Under the pieces are notes generated by a model. That model ran no database searches and was not told the DNA's origin. It saw nothing but the letters and a program-made list of their open reading frames with translations. The translations under genes and the position numbers were made by a program. A DNA stretch of 64,000 bases from NCBI GenBank assembly GCA_016196035.1, contig JACPYM010000091.1, positions 64,501-128,500 on the forward strand, written 5' to 3'. Origin of the DNA: Acidobacteriota bacterium. Lineage in GTDB: Bacteria; Acidobacteriota; Blastocatellia; RBC074. Shown in pieces: positions 43,958 through 52,378 of the stretch; within the stretch, counting starts at the first letter, position 1; every line of letters starts with the position of its first letter.

Positions 43958-44488
43958 ATGAATAAAAACGGCGATCCAAATGTTGAACTTGAAGTGACCG
44001 ACGATGAACTTGACGATCTAGGCGACGAGCAGGCGGAAGACGCGCCCAAAGGTAAATCCAAACCAGGCCCGCCCAAAGGCCAGCGTCCGCTGCGTTCAAT
44101 CAATGACATTATTTCCGACCTGTCCAAACCGATCAAAGCGCGCCACCTGCGCCAAAAAGTGCGCGCGGGCCAACGGCTCGATTTCATCCCTTGGTATCAC
44201 GCCATCAAGTATCTGGATTTGTATGCGCCGGGCTGGAGCTATGAGGTGCGGCACGCGCTCTGGAATAACGAAGGCCGCCTCGTGCTGACCGTGCGGCTCT
44301 CGTTCCCCTGTCTGGAAGGCGTCGTTTACCGCGATGCCACCGGCACGGAAGAAGAACCCGAAGAGGGCGAGCGCATGTACGGCGACCCCTCGTCGAATGC
44401 CGAAAGCATGGCCTTGCGGCGGGCGGCGGCGAAATTCGGGCTGGGGCTGTATCTGTACAACAAAGAGCGCAATACCGAGGGACGCTGA
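43958..44488 (+). CDS. Rad52/Rad22-like single-strand annealing protein
   Basis: 176 residues. An acidic, Pro/Lys-rich N-terminus (1-45) is followed by a domain with DIISDLSKPIKARHLRQKVRAG, LDFIPWYHAIKYLDLYAPGWSYEV, a beta hairpin (LVLTVRLSFPCLEGVVYRDATG) and GDPSSNAESMALRRAAAKFGLGLYLY. The order of these elements matches the DNA-binding ring domain of Rad52-type annealing proteins, which are often phage-borne in bacteria. No phage gene is nearby. It begins 6 bp after the preceding gene, so the two are probably co-transcribed. The assignment is by pattern only. Confidence 0.6.
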   Translation: MNKNGDPNVELEVTDDELDDLGDEQAEDAPKGKSKPGPPKGQRPLRSINDIISDLSKPIKARHLRQKVRAGQRLDFIPWYHAIKYLDLYAPGWSYEVRHALWNNEGRLVLTVRLSFPCLEGVVYRDATGTEEEPEEGERMYGDPSSNAESMALRRAAAKFGLGLYLYNKERNTEGR

Positions 44489-44498
44489 AACAGCCAGC

Positions 44499-44614
44499 GG
44501 CGCAAAACATTCTCCCTTCTCCCTTCTCAATTCTCCATTCTTATACAGGCCAAGCCTGGGCCTACTGCAAATGAATGGAGAATGAAAAATTGAGAAGGGA
44601 GAATGTTTTGCGCC
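44499..44614. repeat. Heptamer-array foldback (CATTCTC/CCTTCTC type)
   Basis: Left arm GGCGCAAAA-CATTCTC-CCTTCTC-CCTTCTC-AATTCTC-CATTC (44499-44540) and right arm 44573-44614 are complementary. The arms differ by one heptamer-length rearrangement in the middle. The spacer contains GGCC...GGCC. It sits between convergent genes. Confidence 0.87.
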
Positions 44615-44628
44615 AGAACCATAGCGGA

Positions 44629-46308
44629 TTACTGCGCCCGCAAGATCGCGCCTTCTGCCGCCGACGAAACCAGCGCCGCGTATTTATGAAACACCCCTGA
44701 TTTGTAACGCGGCTCTGGCACTTGCCATTCCGCCAGCCGGGCTTCAATTTCAGCATCGGTCAGTTCGACGCGCAGGCTGCGCTTGGCGATATGAATGTCA
44801 ATGAGGTCGCCTTCGCGCACGGCGGCCAGCGGGCCGCGCATGGCGGCTTCGGGGGCCACGTGACCGACGCAGAAACCGCGCGTGGCGCCGCTGAAGCGCC
44901 CGTCGGTAATGAGCGCGACGGTTTCGCCCAGGCCAGCGCCAGCGATTGCGCCTGTCACGCCGAGCATCTCACGCATACCGGGGCCGCCCTTCGGCCCTTC
45001 GTAGCGGATCACGACCACGTCGCCGGCTTGAATCTGATGCTCCTGCACGGCGCGCATAGCGTCCTCTTCGCATTCAAACACGCGCGCGGGGCCGCGATGG
45101 TGCTTGCGTTCAAAGCCGGAAAGCTTCAGCACGCAGCCTTCGGGCGCGATGTTGCCTTTCAGAATGACCAGCCCACCATTTGGCTTGATCGGGTTGTTGG
45201 TCGAGTAAACGACATCCTGGCCCGGCGTTTCGTCGGCCAACTCGGCTTCCTGTTTGATCGTTAAACCGCTGACGGTCAGTTGCTCGCCGTGCATATAGCC
45301 GCCTTCGACCAGCCGCCGCGCGACCAGACCGATGCCGCCCGCCTTGCCCAGATCAATCGCGGCATATTTGCCGCCCGGTTTCAAATCGGCAATCAGTGGT
45401 GTGCGTGCGCTGATCGTGTCGAAATCGTCAATGGTCAACGGCACACCCGCTTCGCGCGCCATTGCCAAGAGGTGCAAGACGGCATTTGTCGAACCGCCCG
45501 TTGCCGCCACGCCCGTGATGGCGTTCTCAAACGCCGCGCGCGTCAGGATGTCGCTCGGACGGGTACCGCGCCGCAGCAAATCCACGATGTATTTGCCCGC
45601 TTCGTAAGCCGTCTGTTCTTTGCGCGGATCAACCGCCGAAACGCTGCCCGTGCCCATCACGGCCAAGCCGATGAATTCCATCACCATCGCCATCGTGTTC
45701 GCAGTGAATTGGCCGCCGCACGCACCGGCACCCGGACAAGCGGCGTTTTCGACTTCGAGCAACCCGGCATCGCTCAACGTGCCTGCGGCGTTCGCGCCCA
45801 CGGCTTCAAAGACATCCTGCACGGTCACGTCGCGCCCCTGGAAATGGCCCGGCGCAATCGAACCGCCGTACAAAATCAGTGACGGCACATCCAGCCGGAT
45901 CAAGCCCATCGCTGCGCCCGGAATTGTTTTGTCGCAGCCGACAATCGCGATCATCGCGTCGAAAAGGTACCCGCGTCCGACCAATTCAATCGAATCGGCA
46001 ATCAGGTCGCGGCTGACCAGCGAAGCCTTCATCCCCTCGGTGCCCATCGTCACGCCGTCGCTGATCGAGATAGTATTGAATTCCATCGGCGTCGCCCCGG
46101 CGGCGCGGATGCCTTCCTTAACCTTGACGGCCAGATCGCGGTGATTGAAGTTGCACGGCATGGTTTCGATCCACATATGCGCCACGCCAATGATCGGTTT
46201 AGCCAGGTCTTCGTCGTCAAAGCCAATGGCTTTCAGCATCGAACGCGCGGGGGCACGATCGCGCCCGTTAGTGATGATGTGACTGCGATGTTTCGGCTCA
46301 AAAGTCAT
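44629..46308 (-). CDS. ilvD: Dihydroxy-acid dehydratase IlvD
   Basis: 559 residues, normal length. Motifs: [19 protein letters not shown], the [14 protein letters not shown] cluster-binding motif, [38 protein letters not shown], and [18 protein letters not shown]. The Fe-S cluster cysteines (CNFN, GCDK, GACGG) are all present. It carries out the third step of valine/isoleucine synthesis, dehydrating 2,3-dihydroxy-isovalerate and its homologue. No other ilv gene is adjacent. Confidence 0.96.
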   Translation of the reverse strand: MTFEPKHRSHIITNGRDRAPARSMLKAIGFDDEDLAKPIIGVAHMWIETMPCNFNHRDLAVKVKEGIRAAGATPMEFNTISISDGVTMGTEGMKASLVSRDLIADSIELVGRGYLFDAMIAIVGCDKTIPGAAMGLIRLDVPSLILYGGSIAPGHFQGRDVTVQDVFEAVGANAAGTLSDAGLLEVENAACPGAGACGGQFTANTMAMVMEFIGLAVMGTGSVSAVDPRKEQTAYEAGKYIVDLLRRGTRPSDILTRAAFENAITGVAATGGSTNAVLHLLAMAREAGVPLTIDDFDTISARTPLIADLKPGGKYAAIDLGKAGGIGLVARRLVEGGYMHGEQLTVSGLTIKQEAELADETPGQDVVYSTNNPIKPNGGLVILKGNIAPEGCVLKLSGFERKHHRGPARVFECEEDAMRAVQEHQIQAGDVVVIRYEGPKGGPGMREMLGVTGAIAGAGLGETVALITDGRFSGATRGFCVGHVAPEAAMRGPLAAVREGDLIDIHIAKRSLRVELTDAEIEARLAEWQVPEPRYKSGVFHKYAALVSSAAEGAILRAQ

Positions 46309-46614
46309 AATAATTCCCAGCGCGGGTCATAACTGCCCGCTTGCTCCTTAATAATTTTGGAATGGATTTGTCACGCCCGGTCGCTAGGGGCGTTGACCGC
46401 TCAAAGCACCAACTTGGTGGGCGGCATTGTGGCGGAGATTGGCGGGGGGTGCAAGGTTGGTTTGAGAGGTGTTGGCACACCCATCGTCAAAGGATACGAG
46501 CAAAATTGTGGGCGGACACAGCACAAGAGCATGGAGTTCAGGCTTCAGCCTGTGTTCATTCTCTCCAACACAGGCTGAAGCCTGAACTCCATGCTCTTTG
46601 GCGCAAATCTTGGG
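46309..46614. other. Region upstream of ilvD with a 32-bp perfect inverted repeat
   Basis: About 300 bp without a gene. 46525-46556 (AAGAGCATGGAGTTCAGGCT...) and 46567-46598 are exact complements around a 10-nt loop, and the inner part is itself palindromic (CAGGCTTCAGCCTG). The foldback follows the MreB-like gene (minus strand) and could end its transcript. No ilvD leader or T-box was recognised. Confidence 0.8.
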
Positions 46615-47646
46615 TCAGTTCATGCTCCAGATATTCGTTTGCACCCCAACGGCCAACATCTGCCGCGCCCCATTGATGACCGCGTGCATAGGATTGCGGG
46701 CCGGGCGCACCTCCAACGAAGTTTCCGCCGCGAGCAGTTCGGCCAGCCCGGTCAGATGCGCGCCGCCGCCGGTCAGGTGGATGCCGCTCTCGATCACTTC
46801 GCAGGCCAATTCGTCCGGCAGGTCGCGCAGGCTTTGGGTGACGGCGTTGACGATGACGGCCAAGACGGGTTGCATCGCCGCCGCGACACTTTCGCCCTGC
46901 ACATAAACGCGCCGCAATAATCTGGAATCGCAATCCGCGCCGGCAATCACAAACGGTGTCGCGGGCAGTGCTTGCCGTCCCGTACCGATCTGTTTGATCA
47001 GACGCTGGGCTTCGCGGCTGTAGATGTTGACGCCTTCCTGTTCGGCAATCAGCTTGGCGACGACTTGGATCAGGTCGCTGCAAGCGGTGCGCGCGGCGGC
47101 CGTGGCGACCAGTTCGCCCGCCCGAATGACCGCGATGTCGGTGACGCCGTCGCCGATGTCCACGAGCATCTGTGCGTGTTCGGACGAAACGTCCATGCCG
47201 ATGCCGATGGCGGCGGCCAGCGGTTCCGGCACCAGTACGACGGCAGCAGCACCCGCGCGCCGGGCCGCTTCGGTCAACGCATTACGCTCGGCTTCACAGG
47301 CGTCGGTCGGCGCGCAGGCCAACACGCGCGGACGAAACAAGCCAAAGCGGCGGGCGCGTTTTAACAGCGGTTTTAACAACGCCGTCGCCGCGTCCACATC
47401 CGCGACGACGCCGGCCCGCAGCGGCGAAAGCAACCGTGCCCCGCGTTCCAGCAAAGGCATGTGCGTGGCAGTAAAGTCCACGGCCTCAACCGAACCTGTT
47501 TCCCGGCGCACCTGCACCACCGAGGGTTCATCGGCCAGCAAGCCGCAACCGTGCGCATACAGGCGCGTGTTGGCCGTGCCTAAATCCAGCGCAATGTCCG
47601 GATGCGCGAGAATTTTGCGCAGACGAGTACCAAACGATAATTGCAT
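46615..47646 (-). CDS. Divergent MreB-family actin-like protein
   Basis: 343 residues from ATG 47644-47646 (GGAAG upstream). The actin-fold motifs are present but altered: phosphate-1 ALDLGTANTRLYAHGCG, an EPSVVQV strand, VLVPEPLAAAIGIGMDV, phosphate-2 MLVDIGDGVTDIAVI (MreB normally has GGGTT) and adenosine loop SGIHLTGGGAHLTGL. It lacks mreC/mreD neighbours. MreB filaments guide cell-wall synthesis; this looks like a paralogue with a possibly different role, since a housekeeping mreB normally heads a rod-shape operon. Confidence 0.8.
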   Translation of the reverse strand: MQLSFGTRLRKILAHPDIALDLGTANTRLYAHGCGLLADEPSVVQVRRETGSVEAVDFTATHMPLLERGARLLSPLRAGVVADVDAATALLKPLLKRARRFGLFRPRVLACAPTDACEAERNALTEAARRAGAAAVVLVPEPLAAAIGIGMDVSSEHAQMLVDIGDGVTDIAVIRAGELVATAAARTACSDLIQVVAKLIAEQEGVNIYSREAQRLIKQIGTGRQALPATPFVIAGADCDSRLLRRVYVQGESVAAAMQPVLAVIVNAVTQSLRDLPDELACEVIESGIHLTGGGAHLTGLAELLAAETSLEVRPARNPMHAVINGARQMLAVGVQTNIWSMN

Positions 47647-47723
47647 ATAAAAACTTCCGGGCACTCTTAAATAATTGGGAGATTAAGCGGTAGGAGGCAT
47701 TGTACGCGCTCGGCCCGATTTTT

Positions 47724-48701
47724 TCACTTGGCGGAGCGCAACATTTGAAAAAATGGCGCGGGCAACTTTTCGCTGGTCGTCACCAGCGCCTTGCCATCCA
47801 GCGTGTAGCTGATCGCCTCGCCCTGTTTTTCCAGCGGAATTTTGATCGTTTGAGGTTCGGCGTTGAACAAGGTTTCAAACTTGCCGCCCGTGCGCGCCAA
47901 TTCCAGCGCGGTGAAATAGGTGCGAATGACAACGCGCTTGCCATCCGGCGAGGTGGCCGCGCCCGTGACCAACACCAATTGCGAAATCGCCAGCAGGGCC
48001 TTGCCCGTCGTGACCTTTTCCAGTGTCACCGTTTTCCCGGCTTGTAATGGCAGCGGAAAACGATAAACCGCACAGGGCGGCGTCATCTTTTTTGTCACGA
48101 GGTAGGGCCGCCCGCTTTGCGGATCGAGGAAGAGCGCCTCGGCGTCGTGTTTGCCGTCGGGATAGCGAAACGGAAACGCTTCGGCAACCTCGGTCTCGTC
48201 CATCAAAACACGTTTTGGCACGGCCCCAGCCAGGCTTGGTTCAGCCACGCGGTAAAGCGTCAGTTCACTGCGCGATAAACTGTTGTTGCCGCTGTCGGCG
48301 AGATACAAGGCCGGTTTACCGTCCGGGCCGGGGCCGCTTGCCAGGTCTTCCCAATCTACGTTTTTAGCTTCGGTCACGGTGAATTTCGCCAACAACTGCC
48401 CACGGCTGTTGACGGCGTAAAGGCGCGCCTGATCGCCGCTGTCGTTGTGCACCCACCATGCGCCGCGCAGCGTGCGGCTGGGCGTGAGGCCAGAGATTTC
48501 GGTTAATTGCGGATCGGTGATCGTGCCCAGGAGTTTGGCCGTTTCATAGCGCGCGCCGCCGATCAGGTCTTGCAAAGGCACGACCGGTGCGGGTTGCGTA
48601 TCGGCTTTGGTCTTTGGGTCAGTGCTAAATGCACAACTGCCCAAAAGCGCAGCGTGCAACAACAGCAAAGCGAGCCAGCGAAAAGAAATTTGCTTCGACA
48701 T
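47724..48701 (-). CDS. Lipoprotein with beta-propeller-like domain, unknown function
   Basis: 325 residues. Lipoprotein signal: FRWLALLLLHAALLGSC with the lipobox LLGSC, so it is anchored by the cysteine. The body has propeller-like strands (EISGLTPSRTLRGAWWVHNDSGD, ARLYAVNSRGQLLAKFTV, KNVDWEDLASGPGPDGKPAL, LYLADSGNNSLSR, KHDAEALFLDPQSGRPYLVTK), resembling SdiA-regulated or esterase-like propellers. No catalytic residues could be assigned. A long foldback lies upstream, and the next gene upstream on the same strand is an AraC regulator. Confidence 0.75.
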   Translation of the reverse strand: MSKQISFRWLALLLLHAALLGSCAFSTDPKTKADTQPAPVVPLQDLIGGARYETAKLLGTITDPQLTEISGLTPSRTLRGAWWVHNDSGDQARLYAVNSRGQLLAKFTVTEAKNVDWEDLASGPGPDGKPALYLADSGNNSLSRSELTLYRVAEPSLAGAVPKRVLMDETEVAEAFPFRYPDGKHDAEALFLDPQSGRPYLVTKKMTPPCAVYRFPLPLQAGKTVTLEKVTTGKALLAISQLVLVTGAATSPDGKRVVIRTYFTALELARTGGKFETLFNAEPQTIKIPLEKQGEAISYTLDGKALVTTSEKLPAPFFQMLRSAK

Positions 48702-48730
48702 CTTTGGGTATTTCTATATCGTTCGGCTGC

Positions 48731-48826
48731 GTGGCAGTAGCCGAAGGTGAGGGAGGGCAAGTTGCAAATGTAAGCCGATGGCGCTTGGTTGACGCCTGCC
48801 CTCCCTCACGGTCGGGCTACTGCCAC
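48731..48826. repeat. Inverted repeat with 29/30-bp arms
   Basis: GTGGCAGTAGCCGAAGGTGAGGGAGGGCA (48731-48759, described as arms GTGGCAGTAGCC and TGAGGGAGGGCA) pairs with 48797-48826, with a small bulge. It follows the AraC-type gene, whose stop codon abuts it. Confidence 0.85.
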
Positions 48827-49615
48827 TCAATTCAGTTTTGTCGCCGCCTCACGAAAGGCTTTCGGCGTCAGCCCGCTGGCCGCGCGAAAGACTTTGGTGA
48901 AGTGGCTTTGGCTAGTATAGCCGACGCGCGCGCCGATCTCGCCGATGCTCAAGTCAGTCTCGGCCAGCAAGCGCCGCGCGCGTTCCAGCCGCACCCCCGC
49001 CAGATAAGCGTGCGGTGTCGCGCCGGTGATCTTTTTGAACAGGCGCGCGAAATGAAACTCGCTCAAATAGGCCGCGCCCGCGATTTCGGCCAGACTGAGT
49101 TCGCGCCCGCAATTGTCGTGCATAAATTCAAGCGCGCGGCGCAACCGGCGATCCACGATGCCGACGCGCGACAATTCGATTTCATCCGAACGCTGCACGT
49201 TGATGTGCCGGCGCAGCAGGTGGACGCTGAGTTGCTGTATGCCCGACGCGATCATCTCGCGCCAGCCCGCCGCGCCGCTTTCCATCTCGTTGATGATAGC
49301 GTCCAGTGTCGCACGCAAGCGGATGTCGCTGACCGGTTGCCCAGCGTGGCGAAAGAGCAATTGCGCCGCCGTGCGCAGCAAGCGCAACCGCGTCGCCGTT
49401 TCGATCAGCAGTTGCGGCGCAAGGCGCACGAGCAGCGCTTCGCCGCGTGATGGTTCAAGCCGACAGGCGGTGTGCGGATTGAACAGCCGCAGCGACGCTG
49501 ACGCGGGAACGTAAACAAGCAGAAAGTCCGGTTGCGCGGGCAATTCACTGGCGCGCCGCGACGGCGCGCGGCGTTCGAGCGAGAAGTTTGATTCGATGAC
49601 GAGGGCGGATTTCAT
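48827..49615 (-). CDS. AraC-family transcriptional regulator
   Basis: 262 residues. The N-terminal part (about 1-110) has a degenerate cupin-like effector region (SLRLFNPHTACRLEPSRGEALLVRL). The C-terminal tandem helix-turn-helix (about 160-258) reads ALEFMHDNCGRELSLAEIAGAAYLSEFHFARLFKKITGATP and ARRLLAETDLSIGEIGARVGYTSQSHFTKVFRAASG-type signature. It is transcribed away from the acyl-CoA ligase gene across a heptamer foldback, and may regulate it, although no site is visible. Its last codons touch a foldback repeat. Confidence 0.92.
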   Translation of the reverse strand: MKSALVIESNFSLERRAPSRRASELPAQPDFLLVYVPASASLRLFNPHTACRLEPSRGEALLVRLAPQLLIETATRLRLLRTAAQLLFRHAGQPVSDIRLRATLDAIINEMESGAAGWREMIASGIQQLSVHLLRRHINVQRSDEIELSRVGIVDRRLRRALEFMHDNCGRELSLAEIAGAAYLSEFHFARLFKKITGATPHAYLAGVRLERARRLLAETDLSIGEIGARVGYTSQSHFTKVFRAASGLTPKAFREAATKLN

Positions 49616-49691
49616 GTGCTGGTTCGGGCGGCGATGATGCCGGTTGCGCTGAATTTTCGCAATGCGGGCTTTGTGCTATAAGCTGCTTGAA

Positions 49692-49828
49692 CAGACATCA
49701 GACCACAGACATCAGACCACAGACCTTTGGCGCACAACATCTCGCCACACAGGTCGCTGGTTTGAACTTCGAGGCCTGAAGTCTGAAGTCTGAAGTCTGA
49801 AGTCTGAAGTCTGAAGTCTGAGGTCTGA
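49692..49828. repeat. Heptamer-array foldback (CAGACNT type)
   Basis: Left arm CAGACAT-CAGACCA-CAGACAT-CAGACCA-CAGACC (49692-49725). Right arm is six perfect CTGAAGT units then CTGAGGT (49776-49824). The right arm ends 6 nt before the acyl-CoA ligase ATG, so the repeat takes the place of a normal ribosome-site region. Confidence 0.9.
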
Positions 49829-49830
49829 CA

Positions 49831-51432
49831 ATGATTGTTCCACTCAACGAATACGACTTTCTCAAACGCGCGCTGGCTGTGTATGGCGATTGCGAAGCCA
49901 TCGTGTCGGGCGACTTGCGGCTGACTTATAAACAATTCGGCGCGCGCGTGAACCGCTGGGCCAACTGGATGCGTTCAATGGGTGTGCAACCGGGCGACCG
50001 CGTGGCGATCATTTCGCAAAACAGCCACCGCTTGCTAGACGGCTTTTTCGGCGCGCCGCTGATTGGCGCGGTCTATATGCCGATCAACTTCCGCCTGGTC
50101 GCCAGCGATTTTGAATACATCCTCAACCACGCTGAGGCCAAGCTCGTGATTGTCGAAGATGGACTCACCGACGCCGTGGACGGTATTCGTCCGCAATTGA
50201 AAAGCATTGAGCGGTTCATTGTGTGTAGCGACGAAGCGGGTCAAGCACGCGAAGGTTGGGAAGACTATGAAACCTTGCTGGCCGCAGCATCCGCAGATGC
50301 GCCTGTGCCCGCAACCGTAGACGAAAACGACACGGCTTGCATTCTCTACACCTCCGGCACGACGGGGCGGCCTAAAGGCGTGATGCTGACGCATCGCAAC
50401 CTGTATCTGAACGCCATGAATTCCGTCATCGAATTTGGCCTGACCCACGACGATGTGTATCTGCACACGCTGGCGCAGTTCCATTGCAACGGCTGGGGAC
50501 TGCCTTATGCCGTGACGGGCGTCGGCGCGAAACACGTCATCGTCAAAAAGTACGAACCGGCTAGCTTCTTTGAATTGGTGACGAAAGAGCGGATGACCTT
50601 TGCCTGTATGCCGCCGACGATGATTAACATGGCGCTGAACCATCCGCTGACCGACGAACAGCGTGCCGTCCTGCCCCGCGCGGGCGTCCGCGTCGCCACC
50701 GCCGGTTCTGCCCCGCCCCGCGCCCTGATCGAAGGCATGCAGGAGCGCCTCGGCTGGCAGGTGATTCAGATTTACGGCCTGACTGAAACCTCGCCCTTTC
50801 TCACTGTCTCCAAAGTCAAACCGCACATGCGCGACTGGCCCGCCGAAGAGAAGTACCGCGTGCAAACGCGCACCGGCTACGAGATGCTGGGCGTCGAGGT
50901 TCGTGTCGTAGACGACAACGGCCAAGACATTCCCGCCAATGGCCAGGCCGTCGGCGAAATCATCGCGCGCAGCAACGTCGTGATGGCCGGGTACTGGCGG
51001 CAACCCGAAGCGACCGAGGCCGTCATCGTAGACGGCTGGTTCCACACCGGCGACATGGCAACCATTGACAACGAAGGTATGGTCGAGATCGTAGACCGCA
51101 AGAAAGACCTCATCATTTCAGGCGGCGAAAACGTCTCTTCGATTGAAGTCGAAGGCATGCTTTACAAACACCCTGCCGTCCTCGAAGCGGCTTGCATCGG
51201 TATCCCCCACGAACAATGGGGCGAAACCATCGCCGCCCTCATCGTGTTGAAGCCGGACGTGACCGCCACCGAAGCCGAGATCATCGCCTTCTGCCGCGCC
51301 AACATGGCCCATTTCAAATGCCCGCGCGCCGTGAGTTTCGTGGACGCGCTGCCGCGCACGGCGACGGGCAAGATTCAAAAGAATCAGTTGCGGGAGAAGT
51401 ATTGGCAGGGGCGCGGGAAGCGCGTGGGTTGA
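49831..51432 (+). CDS. Acyl-CoA synthetase (AMP-binding, fatty-acid-CoA ligase type)
   Basis: 533 residues of the ANL superfamily. P-loop CILYTSGTTGRPKGVMLTHRN, the A5 motif YGLTETSPF, WFHTGDMATIDNEGMVEIVDRKKDLIISGGENVSSIEVE (A7/A8 region, hinge Asp/Lys) and the catalytic lysine in PRTATGKIQKNQLR. It activates a carboxylic acid with ATP and joins it to CoA, probably a medium/long-chain fatty acid; the substrate pocket cannot be read. The only upstream ribosome-site candidate is GAGG within the heptamer repeat arm. A possible -10 (TGTGCTATAAG) lies at 49673. Confidence 0.93.
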   Translation: MIVPLNEYDFLKRALAVYGDCEAIVSGDLRLTYKQFGARVNRWANWMRSMGVQPGDRVAIISQNSHRLLDGFFGAPLIGAVYMPINFRLVASDFEYILNHAEAKLVIVEDGLTDAVDGIRPQLKSIERFIVCSDEAGQAREGWEDYETLLAAASADAPVPATVDENDTACILYTSGTTGRPKGVMLTHRNLYLNAMNSVIEFGLTHDDVYLHTLAQFHCNGWGLPYAVTGVGAKHVIVKKYEPASFFELVTKERMTFACMPPTMINMALNHPLTDEQRAVLPRAGVRVATAGSAPPRALIEGMQERLGWQVIQIYGLTETSPFLTVSKVKPHMRDWPAEEKYRVQTRTGYEMLGVEVRVVDDNGQDIPANGQAVGEIIARSNVVMAGYWRQPEATEAVIVDGWFHTGDMATIDNEGMVEIVDRKKDLIISGGENVSSIEVEGMLYKHPAVLEAACIGIPHEQWGETIAALIVLKPDVTATEAEIIAFCRANMAHFKCPRAVSFVDALPRTATGKIQKNQLREKYWQGRGKRVG

Positions 51433-51438
51433 AGTAGA

Positions 51439-51636
51439 ATGAAAGTCAGAGACATCATCAAATGGCTTGAAGACGAGGGCTGGTATTTGGCGCGCACCAA
51501 AGGCAGCCATCGTCAATTCAAACATCCGACCAAGCCTGGCACGGTAACTGTCGCAGGCAAGCCCGGTGTAGACGTTCCGCTGGGCACGCTGAACAGCATT
51601 TTGAAACAGGCGGGGTTGAAGGATAGCGAGGAGTAA
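51439..51636 (+). CDS. hicA: HicA-type mRNA interferase toxin
   Basis: 65 residues: MKVRDIIKWLEDEGWYLARTK with the conserved catalytic G-S-H-R-Q-F-K-H motif and PGTVTVAGKPGVDVPLGTLNSILKQAGL, the double-stranded-RNA-binding-like fold of HicA. HicA cleaves mRNA and is held in check by HicB. It begins 6 bp after the acyl-CoA ligase stop and is followed 2 bp later by hicB, in the usual toxin-first order. Confidence 0.93.
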   Translation: MKVRDIIKWLEDEGWYLARTKGSHRQFKHPTKPGTVTVAGKPGVDVPLGTLNSILKQAGLKDSEE

Positions 51637-51638
51637 TT

Positions 51639-51854
51639 ATGCGGTACGCCGTAATTGTTGAAGAAGGGCCAACCAGCTTTGGCGCGTACGTGCCTGACTT
51701 GCCTGGCTGTGTAGCAGTAGGGGAATCACGGGCAGAGGTTGTGCAGTTGATTCAGGAAGCCATCGAATTTCACTTGGAAGGGATGCGCGAAGACGGACAA
51801 CCAATCCCGACTCCAGCCTATAGCACTGAATACATCGAAGTGCAGGCGGCTTGA
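51639..51854 (+). CDS. hicB: HicB-type antitoxin (short form)
   Basis: 71 residues: MRYAVIVEEGPTSFGAYVPDLPGCVAVGESRAEVV and IQEAIEFHLEGMREDGQPIPTP, the partial RNase-H-like fold typical of HicB. The C-terminal DNA-binding helix-turn-helix or ribbon-helix-helix found in longer HicB is missing, so autoregulation must use another mechanism or none. It neutralises the adjacent HicA. Confidence 0.93.
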   Translation: MRYAVIVEEGPTSFGAYVPDLPGCVAVGESRAEVVQLIQEAIEFHLEGMREDGQPIPTPAYSTEYIEVQAA

Positions 51855-51970
51855 TGCAAGATATTTATTAGCAGAGAAGCCAAAAGCGCACAGCGATGGC
51901 AAAGCAGCAGTTGGGCACCTGTGCCAGTTACAATTTATGTCAGCTTGAATGAAAGGCGAAAAGGAAAGAA

Positions 51971-52297
51971 ATGGCTCAAGTCCTGGTTCAGGTCATTACG
52001 TCGTCCAAAGAATCGCTACGAGAGAAAATCATCAATGACACAAAGCTGGGTGAATATGGACTCGAAGTAGTCTCGAAGAAAAACCCTCGGCGAGCATCGG
52101 GATGGACGAAACTGCATAGTATCAATGGCGGACATGGAGCGATCAATGTGCAATGGCTCGATGACGCAGCAGTGCTCTTATGCCGTGTAGTAACCAAAGG
52201 AAAAGGAAAACCTGACCTAATTATCGGTAACTTCATCTGGTACTTGTTAGGCCGGTATCCGCGAGTCATAGAATCAATCCATATTATTCCGCGATGA
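51971..52297 (+). CDS. Protein of unknown function, 108 residues
   Basis: ATG with AAGGAAAG upstream. The sequence MAQVLVQVITSSKESLREKI, LEVVSKKNPRRASGWTKLHS, GAINVQWLDDAAVLLCRVVTKGKG and a closing LLGRYPRVIESIHIIPR suggests a small alpha/beta protein. It is AT-richer than its neighbours and stands beside hicAB, so it may be part of an acquired defence or toxin-antitoxin segment. No family was recognised. Confidence 0.65.
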   Translation: MAQVLVQVITSSKESLREKIINDTKLGEYGLEVVSKKNPRRASGWTKLHSINGGHGAINVQWLDDAAVLLCRVVTKGKGKPDLIIGNFIWYLLGRYPRVIESIHIIPR

Positions 52298-52378
52298 ACG
52301 CAACCAAACGGCACGGCAATGGCTTGAAACAAAAGCCTGTAACGAAAACGAGTTCGCTTTTCCTTGCGAGGCGTCACC

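Noticed and set aside
46309-46524. Possible attenuator or T-box upstream of ilvD
   Set aside because: No leader peptide with Val/Ile/Leu codons and no T-box sequence seen; the foldback there lies closer to the MreB-like gene.
49692-49828. Short regular repeats as a CRISPR array
   Set aside because: Units are 7 bp with no spacers and no cas genes are in the window; the same applies to the other heptamer arrays.
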